Part shown: piece after piece, positions 20,362 through 31,574 of the stretch
Layout: the number at the start of each line of letters is the position of its first letter
Numbering within the stretch: the first letter of the stretch is position 1
Origin: Catonia carolina
Lineage: Eukaryota; Arthropoda; Insecta; Hemiptera; Achilidae
Assembly (NCBI GenBank): GCA_035578175.1
Contig: JAQMRL010000016.1
Span: 683,501 to 747,500 of the forward strand
DNA: 64,000 nucleotides
Direction: 5' to 3'
Position numbers and translations under genes: made by a program
Notes under the pieces: model-generated
Told to the model about the DNA's origin: nothing
The model's database searches: none
Seen by the model: the letters and a program-made list of their open reading frames with translations, nothing else

Positions 20362-20806
20362 TTTAAGATGTAGAGAATTTAAAAAACTACAACTTCAATT
20401 TCAAATATTTTTTTGTATAATGCTCAGTTAAGCAGTAATTAGTGGTTTTCTGGTTTTTTCTCACGAAAACGTGAAAAAATAAATATGTTTTTAAGATTGC
20501 AGCCTTAGCATGCATCTTGTCACAAAAGTGTATTCAATCAAATTTATAGTAAATTAAAAGATCTACAACTTTAATTTAAAGCATTTTTTTCTACAGAGCC
20601 TAGTTTAGCATGAAAGAATGATTTTCCGTATTTTAGGCCAAACTAAGGGTTATTTTCATTTTGCGTCTTTCACTCATGATTAAAATTAGGTTATGTTTAT
20701 TGAAGTTAGTTGTTTGTTTATTTCTAATGTTTAATTACTAAAGTTAGGTTATATTGTTAATTTATTGCATTGGTAAGAGAAAGTTGTGTGAGTGTTTTAC
20801 ACCAGA
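20318..20806 (-). mobile_element. ATIR element, 3'-truncated, fused downstream of ZNF1
   Basis: Same truncated copy as in units 1, 3 and 4. It shows that sequence from 20232 on is unit sequence, not the original ZNF1 3' flank. The terminal codons of the ZNF1 frame overlap its edge. Confidence 0.7.
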
Positions 20807-20874
20807 TTTTTTTTCACTGTTATTTATAAACAAAGATTGCAGAATTTTTATAAAAAAAGGTTACGAAACACTAA

Positions 20875-21092
20875 GAAGATTTTTCTCTACAGAGCCTAGT
20901 TTAGGGTAAAGGAGTGCTTTTCCGTATTTATACGCGAAACTAAGTTTGATTTTCATTTTGCGTGTTTCACTCCTGATTAAAATTAGGTTATGTTTGTTGA
21001 GGTTAGTTTTTTGTTTATTTCTAATGTTTTATTACTTATGTTAGGTTATATTGTTAATTTTTGCATTGGCAAGCGAACGTTGTGTGACTTTT
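20875..21092 (-). mobile_element. ATIR element, short 5'-end fragment
   Basis: Duplicate of the 5' quarter of the element, placed directly after the previous copy and separated by about 70 bp that is itself repeated on each side (TTATTTATAAA...AAGGTTA). This looks like a local tandem duplication. Confidence 0.65.
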
Positions 21093-21498
21093 TTTCACCG
21101 TTATTTATAAAAAAAGTTACAGAATTTTTTAAAAAAAGGTAAAGAAACACTAATTGTTGGGAAATTGCAATGAAAGTGGGTTAATATTTGATGAGTGATG
21201 ATATTGTTCAATTGGTGTTTACTCTCCCTGTCTCTGTCAGATGTCATCTCTTCCTGATGTAACATTGTGTGCTGAATCATGTGATCTCTTCAAATAATTC
21301 ATATCTCAAATAGTTAACATCCTGTAGCAGATTTATATGAGGTCATGTCAAATGTAAAAATTCACAAACCGAAAAAGAATTGAAAAATTTGATTGTAATT
21401 TAACATAACCTACAAGAAAAAACGTCACAATTTTGTTTTCTATTTTAACAAATTGCTTTTGTATATGAATTAATACTAAAGAAACTAATCTAGAAAAA
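21093..21498 (+). repeat. Array unit segment (GAAAGTGGGTTAATATTTG block)
   Basis: Same block as 6628-7024, here downstream of ZNF1. No gene. Confidence 0.55.
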
Positions 21499-21740
21499 TC
21501 TTGTAATGAAACTCTCACACAAATTTCTCGTGCCAATGCAAATAATTAACAATATAACCTAACATTAGTAATAAAACATTAGAAATAAACAAAAAACTAA
21601 CCTCAATGAACAAAACCTAATTTTAATCGTGAGTGAAAGACGCAAAATGAGAATCAGCTTCAGTTTGGATTAAAAATACAGAAAATCACTCTTTCACGCT
21701 AAACTAGGCTCTGTAAAGAATAATGCTCTCAATAAAAGTT
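21499..21740 (+). mobile_element. ATIR element, 3'-truncated copy
   Basis: 5' end of the family, cut at about 21740 just before a GC-richer stretch starting GAGCCAAGCGTCC. Confidence 0.65.
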
Positions 21741-22079
21741 GAGCCAAGCGTCCAACTGGCGGTTTCGGCTCCTTTAGCCCACGATAGCTGCAGGTTTGTT
21801 TCACTTTTAATTCAACTGCACTCTACTTTTATAAAACGACGTATCAAACAAATCAAGTATTAAAATCCTAATCTGTTCTCCTTTAATAGTGGACCCGTGC
21901 AAACTAGGCTAAATGTTGTTATAAAAATTATTGGCATGGTTAAGTTCACTTGTAAGATGCTTCAAATCATACTTTAATAAAAACCGAATAATGTGAGATT
22001 GTTGAGGTTGGAACATTGAGTGAAGTTATTTGTACTTATTTCCACTGACTGTTGTCAAATATTTTGTTCCATAAAATTT
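21741..22079. other. Unassigned sequence, GC-richer start
   Basis: Holds a short inverted repeat, GAGCC...GGCTC, at 21741-21771. No open frame or known element end was recognised. It runs into unit 2. Confidence 0.35.
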
Positions 22080-22720
22080 AATTCCTTTCTAGTTCAATTG
22101 TATTTTTAACCAATGCAAATAAAGTATTTTTAAACGTATCACCACATACAGTTGCGCTATCTAGCAACAGTTTTCCATTTACGAACTTGACGCCTTTCAT
22201 TTCATGGAGGGAACAGAAGATGATTGTGTGTCGTGAATAAACTAGGAGAGAACAATTAGTACTATTAAACAGTAATAGGTTATTATAGAAAATTGGATAG
22301 TGGATTCAAGAATCTGCAGTCGACCAAACTAACTGATTGGTAAATTATGTTTTTGTTTTATTCATTAGATGAAGTGTATTAAAATCTTTTCAGGTCACTT
22401 GTGAGAAGCGGAACTTATTGTGATCACGGTTAAATGAAAAGTTTAATAGAGAATGTGTATTTATTCTAATCAAGTGGGCACTGGAGATTTAATTGGAGAC
22501 GTTTTAGTGATCAGTTGTGAAAACGATTCGGGCAGTGGTTAATTTGGCTCTGACAGACATTTTTGTTTAACGAGGTAAGATGGTTTTTACAACTTTATGA
22601 GCTTCATGAAAACATCATTATAGTATCCGAGGTCCTATTAATCGATGAAAGGGAAACCAACTTATTTATGTGTACCGAAGATTAACTTTGAGGGGTAAAT
22701 CATAACCTCAAACTTCGTAT
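22080..22720 (+). repeat. Array unit 2, upstream module (single copy)
   Basis: Counterpart of 4113-5230 with the landmarks TGCAGTCGACCAAACTAACTG and TTTTATTCATTAG, but not internally duplicated. It lacks the ATGCCCTGTAACGTGGTCC stretch, so it has a deletion of roughly 100 bp relative to the others. Confidence 0.6.
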
Positions 22721-23102
22721 AGGAAATGTTCCTTAAATTGGTTTTCAAAAAGTTCAAACACATAAAATAATTACCCGTTGTTTAACAAGCTACATCTTCT
22801 CTTCCCAAGAAATATTTGGGAAGATGCCCGTGACTTAAATTTGCAATTTGTTGAAAATATATATGGCACTTTGTAAAGAAAGAAGCTAGTATATGTCCAA
22901 GCAGTTAAATAATTCTTGTTAAGAAATCTATTAGGCATTTTTTGTAGCATTGTCTTGTGCTGTTGCTTATTACAGTTGTTAATGACTGGCTAGAAGTAAC
23001 CATTGATATGAAAATATGTCCACATTGGTACATGCATGTATGGTGAATGTACATTGTATTTCAGTTGGACCTAATGTTATTCTTTTCTTTTCTTGTGCGC
23101 AG

Positions 23103-23246
23103 GCAGCCTTGAAGTACACCACAACGTGAATTACTTGAGATACCATCCTGTGCTGGGACTGAATCTTAAATATCATTGGAAAAGGAAGTCTCATTGACAA
23201 TTCAGTATCCAAGAAAACTAGCCAATTAAGTGAATTTTCATTAAAG
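23103..23246 (+). other. Candidate non-coding leader exon, unit 2 (144 bp)
   Basis: Acceptor TTTCTTGTGCGCAG, donor AAAG before GTAAGT (a strong donor). No ATG inside. The next coding acceptor downstream is that of ZNF2 at 30016, about 6.8 kb away. Confidence 0.55.
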
Positions 23247-23344
23247 GTAAGTTTCTTTTATTTCATTAAATTTAAATTCTGGAAATTCATTGTAATTATT
23301 TCTGTTTAGATATTTTTCTAAAGAGTAAAATTTTGATACTACTT

Positions 23345-23622
23345 TATGTGAACAGAATTAATAGTATATATTATGGGCATTCGATTAAGAAGGTTCATGT
23401 TGTAACCAGATGATGAATTGTTGCCACCTGTTTGAAGCAGAATAGTGTGTGTCTGTTACATTGGTAAGAGTGTGCAATGTCCGTGTCAAACATAATAGTA
23501 ACCTGAGTTTGAAGCTCAATTGTTAAAAGAATATGGCATCGATTGTAACGCACTATATGTCAAATTAATGCTGGTTTAATTGCGTGGAACGGTGAAAAGT
23601 TGAAATTTTTGTCTATACTTTT
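23345..23622. other. Unassigned sequence unique to unit 2
   Basis: Where the other units carry the GTCCATGGG segment, unit 2 diverges here into sequence I cannot match elsewhere in the window. No open frame. Confidence 0.35.
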
Positions 23623-24527
23623 ACTTCCTTTTGCCTATATGAATGTATAGGAAGGATAGTATTGTTTTTACGTCAATTTTTCAAAATTGAGTTTTCACCG
23701 GATCTACATGTTGTCAGACCCCCTGAACCCAAAAAATATGTTTTTAGCGATTGGTCTGTAAGTGTGTGTGTGTATACAGAATATCTTAAGAACGGAACAT
23801 CGTACAAACTTGAAACTTGAAATTTAAGTTACATACCACTATCGGACCTGACAAGATCATTTTCATTGAATACCGGTCAACCGGAAGTAGTAGTTTATTC
23901 GTGTAATTTTTTTTTTATTTGTGATTTTCTCAAAAACCAGTCCTATAATTTTTTTTAAAAATCGCCTGGTTTACTAAATTTTTTATGCTGTACAAGAAAG
24001 GGTAGGCACCATGTTTGCTAAAATTCTTGGTGAGGCTGTTTTTGCGTAAAAAATTGTTTTTTTAGGATTACGACTTTGTTATGCATGTTATCGCCACAAT
24101 AAAAGTTGTAAAAATTTCAAGTCCTACAACTTTTAATACAAACATTTTTTTGTAAAATGCTTAGTTTAGCGGTAATTAGCGATTTTCTGTTTTTTCTCAC
24201 AAAAGTGTGTGAAAAATCAATTTATTTTATGATTTCGGCCTTCGTATGCATTTTACGACAAAAGTGTATTTATAGGAAAATATAAGATCTACAACTTTTA
24301 ATTAAAACATTTTTCACACTACCTACTTTAGCGTGAAAGAGTAATTTTCCGTATTTTTAACCCAAACTAAGGTTGATTTACACTTTGCGTCTTTCACTCA
24401 TGACTAAAATAAGGTTGTTGTTTGAGGTTAGTTTTTTGATTATTTCTAGAGTTTTATTACTAATGTTAGGTTTATTGTTAATTATTTGCATTGGCAAGAG
24501 AAAATTGTGTGAGTGTTTCACACCAGA
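23623..24527 (-). mobile_element. ATIR element, end-to-end copy
   Basis: Starts ACTTCCTTTTGCC with the hairpin directly after it, TG microsatellite near 23762, and ends TTTCACACCAGA at 24527. About 905 bp, close to the family norm. Confidence 0.75.
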
Positions 24528-25483
24528 TTTTTTTTACAAGTGATATTAACATAAGACAAAAAAAAATAACCGTTTTTGGAGACATTTACGGATTTGCAAA
24601 CTTATTGGCGTATAAATCTGTACATAATCATCCAATTTTAGTGAAAGTTCATCAGAGTGTAGATTAGAGTGTTTGTATTGTGCACATTGAATCGCAGGAC
24701 CAGAGCTTTTTTATTTTATTTCTTTTTGCACTTTTAGCGACCCATTCCTCTCGCGCCAACTGGTAACTTTCTGAATTCACGACAGAGACTGTTGGATTCG
24801 CAGTGGATTGAATAATATAAATCAATTATTCATTTAATTCAGTGACAGCTGAGTCGTTTGGAATTCATTTTTTAAATTGTAGATTTGTGGCGGGTTGGTT
24901 AATCTTGCCACACGTTGCCAATTTGTGCCGGACGCCTAGCCTAGCTTACCTAAGACGTATGCATTTTCAACGATCTGTTCACCAACCTATTTCTGATTGA
25001 CAGTAGGCCTCTTATACTTGTTTATTTAACACACAATGAATGCTTTGACATAATTTTAAAAGAAAGTAATTATCTATTCATTTCTAATCACACTGAATAA
25101 AAGATTGTGCTATATCGCATTTCGTACGATGATTTTGTTCCACATCTCATAAAAAATTATATTCCTATCGCTAGTAAATTTTGCTGCAAGTCAATTTTTA
25201 TTAATATGGTCTATGTATAGTTAATTAAAGAAAAAAACCATCGTAAGCTTACCTTGAGTGAATATACCCGTAATTATTCATGTAATGCAATAAAGTCAGG
25301 TGTTGATCACCTACAAAGGGTTTGTACTACACGAAATCATTTTGAATGTAACAGTGAAATATACAAACAAAAATATGGGCAAATTTCAATGAGAGCTCCA
25401 CTTCGTTTGATTTTATCAGAAATTTAGAGTATTTTGAAGACATTATGTTACTATATCTAATACGATTCATACACATTGTCCAC
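24528..25483. other. Unassigned single-copy-looking sequence
   Basis: Nearly 1 kb without a repeat I recognise or an open frame above 60 codons that looks real. It may be original intron sequence of the unit 2 gene. Confidence 0.4.
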
Positions 25484-25628
25484 GGAGGTGGCCCAGTGGT
25501 TAGCACGCTCCGCTGCAAAGCTGAGGTATCTGGTTCGATTCCTGGCCAGGGTGTGGAAAATTATTACAAGTCCAAACGCAGTGTAGTCACTAATAACCAA
25601 GATGTTGATATGACTTAAAAAAACTAAA
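25484..25628 (+). mobile_element. tRNA-derived SINE (family 2)
   Basis: The head has a perfect A box (TGGCCCAGTGG) and B box (GGTTCGATTCC) at tRNA spacing, preceded by GGAGG. It is followed by a body ending near an A-rich stretch. There is no cloverleaf acceptor or CCA-like end, so it is a SINE rather than a tRNA gene. The family recurs on the minus strand at 32695 and 52145. Confidence 0.75.
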
Positions 25629-25632
25629 AAAA

Positions 25633-26043
25633 TTGGTGTGAAACACTAACACTACTCTCTCATGCCAATGTAGATAATGAACAATATATGTTATGTTTAT
25701 TCATGATTAAACAGTGTAAAATTAAAAGCATAACCTAATTGAAATCGTGAGTAAATGATGTGAAACGAAAGTCAACCCAGCTGTAGAATTTAAAAATATG
25801 GAAAATCACCAATTGGCGCTAAAGTAGGCTCTGCAGCAGAAAATGCTTGAAAGAATAGTTGTAGATATTTGAAATTTTTATAACTTTGTATTATATGTAA
25901 AATTTTTGTTGTAAAGTGCATACTACTGGCGCAATCTTGAAAAATCTCTTTTATTTACTGATTTTGATGAAAAGTTACTGAAAATCACTAATTGCCACTA
26001 GACTAAGCGTTGTACAGAGAAAGTTTGAAATAAAAGTTGTCAA
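25633..26043 (+). mobile_element. ATIR element, 3'-truncated copy
   Basis: Starts TTGGTGTGAAACACTAACAC in an A run and breaks at about 26043. It is more diverged in the body than the other copies, suggesting an older insertion. Confidence 0.65.
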
Positions 26044-26058
26044 AACAGTCCGATTTTT

Positions 26059-26900
26059 ACTTTCTCTTGCCTATATAAATATATAGGAAGGAATTGTTGT
26101 TTCATATCAATTTTTCGAAATCGAGTTTTTACTGGATCTACAAGTTTTCAGACCCACCAAACCCAAAAAAAACATGCTTTTAGAGATTGGTCTGTGTGTG
26201 TGTGTGAACAGAATATCTCAAGAAGGGAACATCGTATGAACGTGAAACTTGAAACTTTAGTTACGTACCACTACCGGACCTGACACGAACATTAGCATCA
26301 AAATCTGTGAACCGGAAGTAGTAGTTTATTCGAAAATTTTTTATACTTTTTTGTGAATTTCTCAAAAACTGTTCTTATGATTTTGTTTTAAGAAAAAATT
26401 AAGTAAATTTAAGTAAAAATTTTTTTTTAAGTTTACAAGTTTAATATGCATTTAAGCGCAAAAAATTATGTAATACAAAATTAAGAGAATTAAAAATTCT
26501 AAAACATTAATGTCAAACATTTTTTTGCATAACGATTAGTTTAGCGGTAATTAGCGATTTTCTTTTTTTTCTCACGAAAGCGTGTGAAAAATCAATTTTT
26601 TTAAGATTTCGACCTTAGTATGCATTTTACGACAAAAGTATATATTTATTCAAATTTATAGGAAATTAAAAGATGTACAACTTTTATTTAAAGCATTTTT
26701 CTGTACAGAGCCTAGTTTAGTGTGAAAGAAAGATTTTCCGTATTTTGAAGTCAAACAGGTCAATTTTTGTTTTGCGTCTCACTCATGATTAAAATGAGGT
26801 TAGTTTCTTGTTTATTTCTAATGGTTTATTACTAATGTTAAGTTACATTGGTAATTATTTGCATTGGGAAGAGAAAGTTGCATGAGTGTTTCACTCCAGA
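26059..26900 (-). mobile_element. ATIR element, end-to-end copy with internal change
   Basis: Both termini are present (ACTTTCTCTTGCC at 26059; TTTCACTCCAGA ending 26900). The central part near 26380-26440 is rearranged and lacks the GGCGCCATG landmark of other copies. Confidence 0.7.
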
Positions 26901-26925
26901 TTTTTTTTACTTATTTTCTTGCAAA

Positions 26926-27511
26926 ATAAGCAGCAACAGAAAGTTGCTATTGCAACTAAACTAAGCATTGTACAGAATACAATAATTGGTATTAAATTTG
27001 AAATAAAAGTTGTAGGTTTTTAAATGTGCTACAATTTTGATTGTATACACTTTTGCCCTAAATGCATATTAAGGCCGCAATCTTTAAAACTATTTTTTTT
27101 CCAATGAGAGCACAGCCTGCCCAAGAATTTCAGCAATAAGTGCCTACATGATCACATAGATCATAAAAATTTTATTAAATGAGGCGTTTTTAAAAAAAAA
27201 AAACACTAATAGCTGTTTTTGGGAAATCACAAAAAATTGAACAATGACACTAATAAACTACTTCTTTCTCTTAAGCAATTTAATGAAAATGTTCGTGTCA
27301 GGTCCTTTAGTAGTACCTAACTTACGTTTCAATATTGTACAATGTTCCGTTCTTAAGATATTTTTTTCACACACACCAAGACCAATCGCTGAAAATATGT
27401 TTTTTGGGTTCAGCTACTCTGAAAACATATATATCCGGTGAAAACTCGTTTTCAAAAATCAACATGGAATGATACTTTCCTTCCAATATATTTATATAGG
27501 CAAGAGAAAGT
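26926..27511 (+). mobile_element. ATIR element, 5'-truncated copy
   Basis: Carries the 3' half of the family with the terminal hairpin and GGCAAGAGAAAGT at 27499-27511. It is paralogous to 46315-46924, so it predates that segmental duplication. Confidence 0.7.
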
Positions 27512-27581
27512 GAGTCATAAATCATAGCTCACTATATGACATGATTGCTTATTTCATTTGATACCGGCGTGGGTCATTTTT

Positions 27582-28516
27582 ACTTTCTCTTGCCTATATG
27601 AATATATAGGAAGGAAAGTACCTATTGTTTTCATGTCGATTTTAAGAAATCGAGTTTTCACCGGATCTATACGTTTTCAGACCCCCTGAACCCAAAAAAC
27701 ATGTTTTTAGCGATTGGTCTGTGTGTGTATTTGTGTGAACACAATATCTCAAGAACGGAACATCGTACGAACTTGAAACTTAAAACTTAAGTTACATACC
27801 ACTACCGGACCTGGCACGAACATTTTCATCAAAATCGGTCAACCGGAAGTAGTAGTTTATTCGTGTAATTTTTCACTTTTTTATGATTTTCTCAAAATTT
27901 GGTTTTACGATTTTTTTAAAAATGGCCTAGTTTATTCAATTTTTTATTCTCTACAGGATAGGGTAGGCGCCATGTTTGCTGAAATTCTTGGTGAGGCTGT
28001 TTTCACGTAAAAACGTTGTTTTTTTAAGATTACGGCTTTATTATGCATTTTAGCGCAAAAATTTATATAACAAAAGTTGTAGAAAATTTAAAATCCGACA
28101 ACTTTTATTTCAAACATTTTTTTGTATAACGCTTAGTTTAGCAGTAATTAGCGATTTTCTGATTTTTTTTCTCACGAAAACATGTGAAAAATCGATTTTT
28201 TAAAGATTTCGGCCTTAGAATACATTTTACGACAAAAGTGTATATAACAAATTTTATAGAAAATGAAAAGATCTACAACTTTTATTTACAGCATTTTTTA
28301 CTACAGAGTCTAGTTTAGCGTGAAATAGTGATTTTCCGTATTTTTAAGCCAAACTGAGTTCGATTTTCATTTTGTGTCATTCACTCATGATTAAAATAAG
28401 GTTATGTTTTGAGGTTAGTTTTTTGTTTATTTCTAATGTTTTATTACTAATTTAGGTTATATTGTTTAAATTATTTGCATTGGCAAGAGAAAGTCATGTG
28501 AGTGTTTTACACCAGA
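27582..28516 (-). mobile_element. ATIR element, full copy with an empty-site paralogue
   Basis: Inserted in the T run of GGGTCATTTTTTGTTATG. The paralogous segment near 46984 has this site uninterrupted. The comparison fixes the ends as ACTTTCTCTTGCC and ...TTTACACCAGA, and shows only T-run sequence at the junctions. About 935 bp. This is the best reference copy for the family. Confidence 0.88.
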
Positions 28517-28907
28517 TTTTTTGTTATGTTTAAGGCAAAATGATGCATTTGTTGTGAAACCAAAATTTATAGTATGTAACAAAGTTTCAAAGGAAAAATA
28601 AAAGTACTGTACCAAATACTAGTGCTTGTAGTATAGGCCGGGTAGAATAAACAATTATTCTAATGTATCGTCAGAATGATGGAAATTACATATATGTTAT
28701 ATTATTTTTTATTGCTAATGTGTGTACATTGCAATCTGTCCCAATGAGATGAGAATGATGTGTATGACGTATAAAGGAGGTGTAGTCTTGCACTGACTCA
28801 GGCCAATTATTCCTGCGTGGGTGTGGTTAATTGAACCCCAACCATCAAAGTACACCGGTAACCACTGTCTAGTATTCAAATGCATATAAAAGTAAAACCT
28901 AGTAAAA
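28517..28907. repeat. Segment paralogous to 46986-47370
   Basis: Non-coding (TGTTATGTTTAAGGCAAAATG onward). It is colinear with the region upstream of ZNF3 up to the point where the next ATIR element interrupts it. Confidence 0.6.
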
Positions 28908-29818
28908 CTGGTGAGAAACACTCACACAGCTCTCTCTTGCCAATGCTAATAATTAACAGTAATTCTAACATTAGTAATAAAAGTTTGTAAATAAACAATA
29001 ACATCAGTAAACATAACCTAATTTTAATCATGAGTAAAAGACGTAAAATGAAAATCAATCTCAATTTGGCATACGGAAAATCACTTTTTCACACTAAACT
29101 AGGCTGTGTAGAGAAAAATGCGCAAAAGAAAAGTTGTAGATCTTTTAATTTCCTATAAATTTGATTATATACACTTTTTCGTAAAATGCATACTAAGGCC
29201 GAAGTCTTTAAAAAAATCAATTTTTCACCCATTTTTGTGAGAGAAGAAACAGAAAATCGCCGATTACCGCTAACCTAAACGTTATACAAAAAAGTGTTTC
29301 AAATAAAAGTTGTAGGATTTTTAATTCTCTACTTGTTTTATGATATAAATTTTAGCGCTAAAATGCATGTTAGCCATAATCTTGAGAAAAACAATATGTT
29401 TATGTGAAAACAGTTTCACCAAGAATTTCAGGAGACATTGCGCCTACCCTATTTCGTAGAGCATAAAAATTTAGTAAACCAGGCGATTTTTAAAAAAAAT
29501 CGTAGGACCAGTTTTTTAGAAAATCGGAAAAAAGTGAAAAATGACGCGAATAAACTACTACTTCCGGTTGACCGATTTTGATGAAAATGTTCGTGTCGCG
29601 TTCGGTGGTGGTATGTAACTTAAGTTTCAAGTTCGTACGGTGTTCCATTCTTGAGATTTTCCGTTTACACACACACACACTCACAGCTGAATCACTAAAA
29701 ACATGTTTTGTGGGTTCAGGGGACAAAAAATGTGTATAACCGGCGAAAACTGGATTTCGAAAAATTGACAAGAAAACAATACTTTCCTTACTATATGTTC
29801 ATATAGGCCAGAGAAAGT
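28908..29818 (+). mobile_element. ATIR element, end-to-end copy
   Basis: Runs from ACTGGTGAGAAACACTCACA to GGCCAGAGAAAGT (one change in the terminal repeat). It is absent from the paralogous segment upstream of ZNF3, so it is a later insertion. It lies about 200 bp before the ZNF2 exon. Confidence 0.72.
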
Positions 29819-30000
29819 AACAAGATGATGTTAAAGAATTGAACTAAATTATATCTGGCATTGACTAAATTAATTTTATTAAAAAAAGTCTAAAACCATC
29901 ACACAACTTTTTCTTGCCAATGTAAATAATGTATGTAACAATATGTATACGTGATGCGTGGCAGTGCGACAGGTGTTTCTGTCATTAAATATAATAAAAT

Positions 30001-30016
30001 GTGTTGTTGTTTTCAG
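30001..30016 (+). promoter_or_regulatory. 3' splice site before the ZNF2 coding exon
   Basis: GTGTTGTTGTTTTCAG directly precedes the ATG at 30017, as at ZNF1 and ZNF3. Upstream the paralogous sequence lacks the mariner found at the other two genes. Confidence 0.65.
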
Positions 30017-31123
30017 ATGGCTGATGCAACTGGAGTGGGAGTGGACTCTTCAAGCAGAACAGCCTCACAAGTCTGTAAATTATGTAGACTGGCTACCATT
30101 GACTGCCACAACAAGAATAAACTCATTGCGTACTGTGCAAAGTGTAAGAAGAGATTACGTAAACAAAGAACCAAATCTTGGTATGGTAAAATTAAACAGC
30201 TGTACGACTCTTGTTTGACTTGCATGAATACGTTTTATAATAACCTCTCATACGAACCACATGACTGTACACTAGAAGGCATATTCGTTTGTGATGGTTG
30301 TGGCAGAGTATTCCTCCAGAAGGAGAATATAACGCTACATGTAAGTAAATGTCACAAAATCATTTCAAAAATGAATGCAACTGTAATTGAAAACAATGGC
30401 CAAAGAGATTCAAAATCGGAATTGGAGTTGGAACATTGTGGGAGTACTTCTAGATTGAGTGAAAGTATCAGTGGCCACAAGATGTCTAAATCAACTGACA
30501 ATGTGATTGGCCAGTCTAAATTACCCAAAACATGTAAAGATGTCACTTGTAGTATTTGTGGAAAGGTTTTTAGTCGTAAATCCGCTTTAACTACACATAT
30601 GCGTGTACATACAGGAGAGAAACCTTTTAAGTGTAAATTCTGTAATAAAAAGTTTACACAGTCATCTAATTTAAATACTCATTTGCGTTTACATACAGGA
30701 GAGAAACGGTTCAATTGTAAATTCTGTAATAAAAAGTTCACAGATCAATCTGGTTTAACTTATCATGTGCGTTTACATACAGGGGAGAAACCATTCACTT
30801 GTAAATTCTGTAATAAAAAGTTTACAATTTCATCTGCTTTAAATACTCACATGCGTTTACATACAGGGGAGAAACCATTCACTTGTAAATTCTGTAATAA
30901 AAAGTTTACAATTTCATCTGCTTTAAATACTCACATGCGTTTACATACAGGGGAGAAGCCATTCACTTGTAAATTATGTAATAAAAAGTTTACATATTCC
31001 AGTAATTTAACTGTTCATTTGCGAATACATACAGGGCAGAAACCGTTCACTTGTAAATTCTGTAATAAAAAGTTTACACAGTCATCTTCTTTAAATAAAC
31101 ACATGCGTAGACATATAGAATAG
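30017..31123 (+). CDS. C2H2 zinc-finger protein ZNF2
   Basis: 368 residues with a natural C-terminus, KHMRRHIE. The N-terminal Cys-rich region and the lone finger (CDGCGRVFLQKENITLH) are nearly the same as in ZNF1 and ZNF3. The array has seven fingers joined by TGEKPF or TGQKPF linkers. Helix signatures in order are SRKSALTTH, TQSSNLNTH, TDQSGLTYH, TISSALNTH twice, TYSSNLTVH and TQSSSLNKH. Fingers 4 and 5 are identical in DNA over 84 bp (30788-30871 and 30872-30955). Intact frame, normal end and a downstream AATAAA make it the best functional candidate with ZNF3. Presumed nuclear DNA-binding regulator; target unknown. Start chosen at the ATG after the acceptor; the frame is open 22 codons further upstream. 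Confidence 0.92.
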   Translation: MADATGVGVDSSSRTASQVCKLCRLATIDCHNKNKLIAYCAKCKKRLRKQRTKSWYGKIKQLYDSCLTCMNTFYNNLSYEPHDCTLEGIFVCDGCGRVFLQKENITLHVSKCHKIISKMNATVIENNGQRDSKSELELEHCGSTSRLSESISGHKMSKSTDNVIGQSKLPKTCKDVTCSICGKVFSRKSALTTHMRVHTGEKPFKCKFCNKKFTQSSNLNTHLRLHTGEKRFNCKFCNKKFTDQSGLTYHVRLHTGEKPFTCKFCNKKFTISSALNTHMRLHTGEKPFTCKFCNKKFTISSALNTHMRLHTGEKPFTCKLCNKKFTYSSNLTVHLRIHTGQKPFTCKFCNKKFTQSSSLNKHMRRHIE

Positions 31124-31147
31124 AAAACACACAATTGTATGATTTGC

Positions 31148-31153
31148 AATAAA
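31148..31153 (+). terminator. Candidate polyadenylation signal of ZNF2
   Basis: AATAAA 25 bp after the stop codon. The ZNF3 counterpart reads AATTAAA, so the signal has changed there; further AATAAA motifs lie near 31314 and 50788. Confidence 0.4.
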
Positions 31154-31408
31154 AATATTCATGTGCTTCATCTTTTCAAGTACCATTTTTGTATGAACAC
31201 AAATAAACCATAAAAATATAAATTGTGCAGTAAAATTTCTCTGCTATTTATGGCTTCTTCTAGAAGTTTGCTTATGTATAGAGGAGAATGAAAGTGCAGA
31301 TGTAAAGTTTGCAAAATAAACTCTGTACAATTAAAGTCATTCAAGAACACATTGCTTGCGTAACCCACAGGATGGACACTTGGTCTGATAAATGTGTATC
31401 TCCTTTTG

Positions 31409-31539
31409 ACTTGCTCTTCTCTATGTGAATATGTAGGAAGGAAAGTATTGTTTTCTTGTCAATGGTTTGAAAGCGGGTTTTCACCAGATATGAACATTTT
31501 CATACCCCTGAACCCAAAAAACAAATGTTTTAGTGTTTG

Positions 31540-31574
<35 letters not shown>

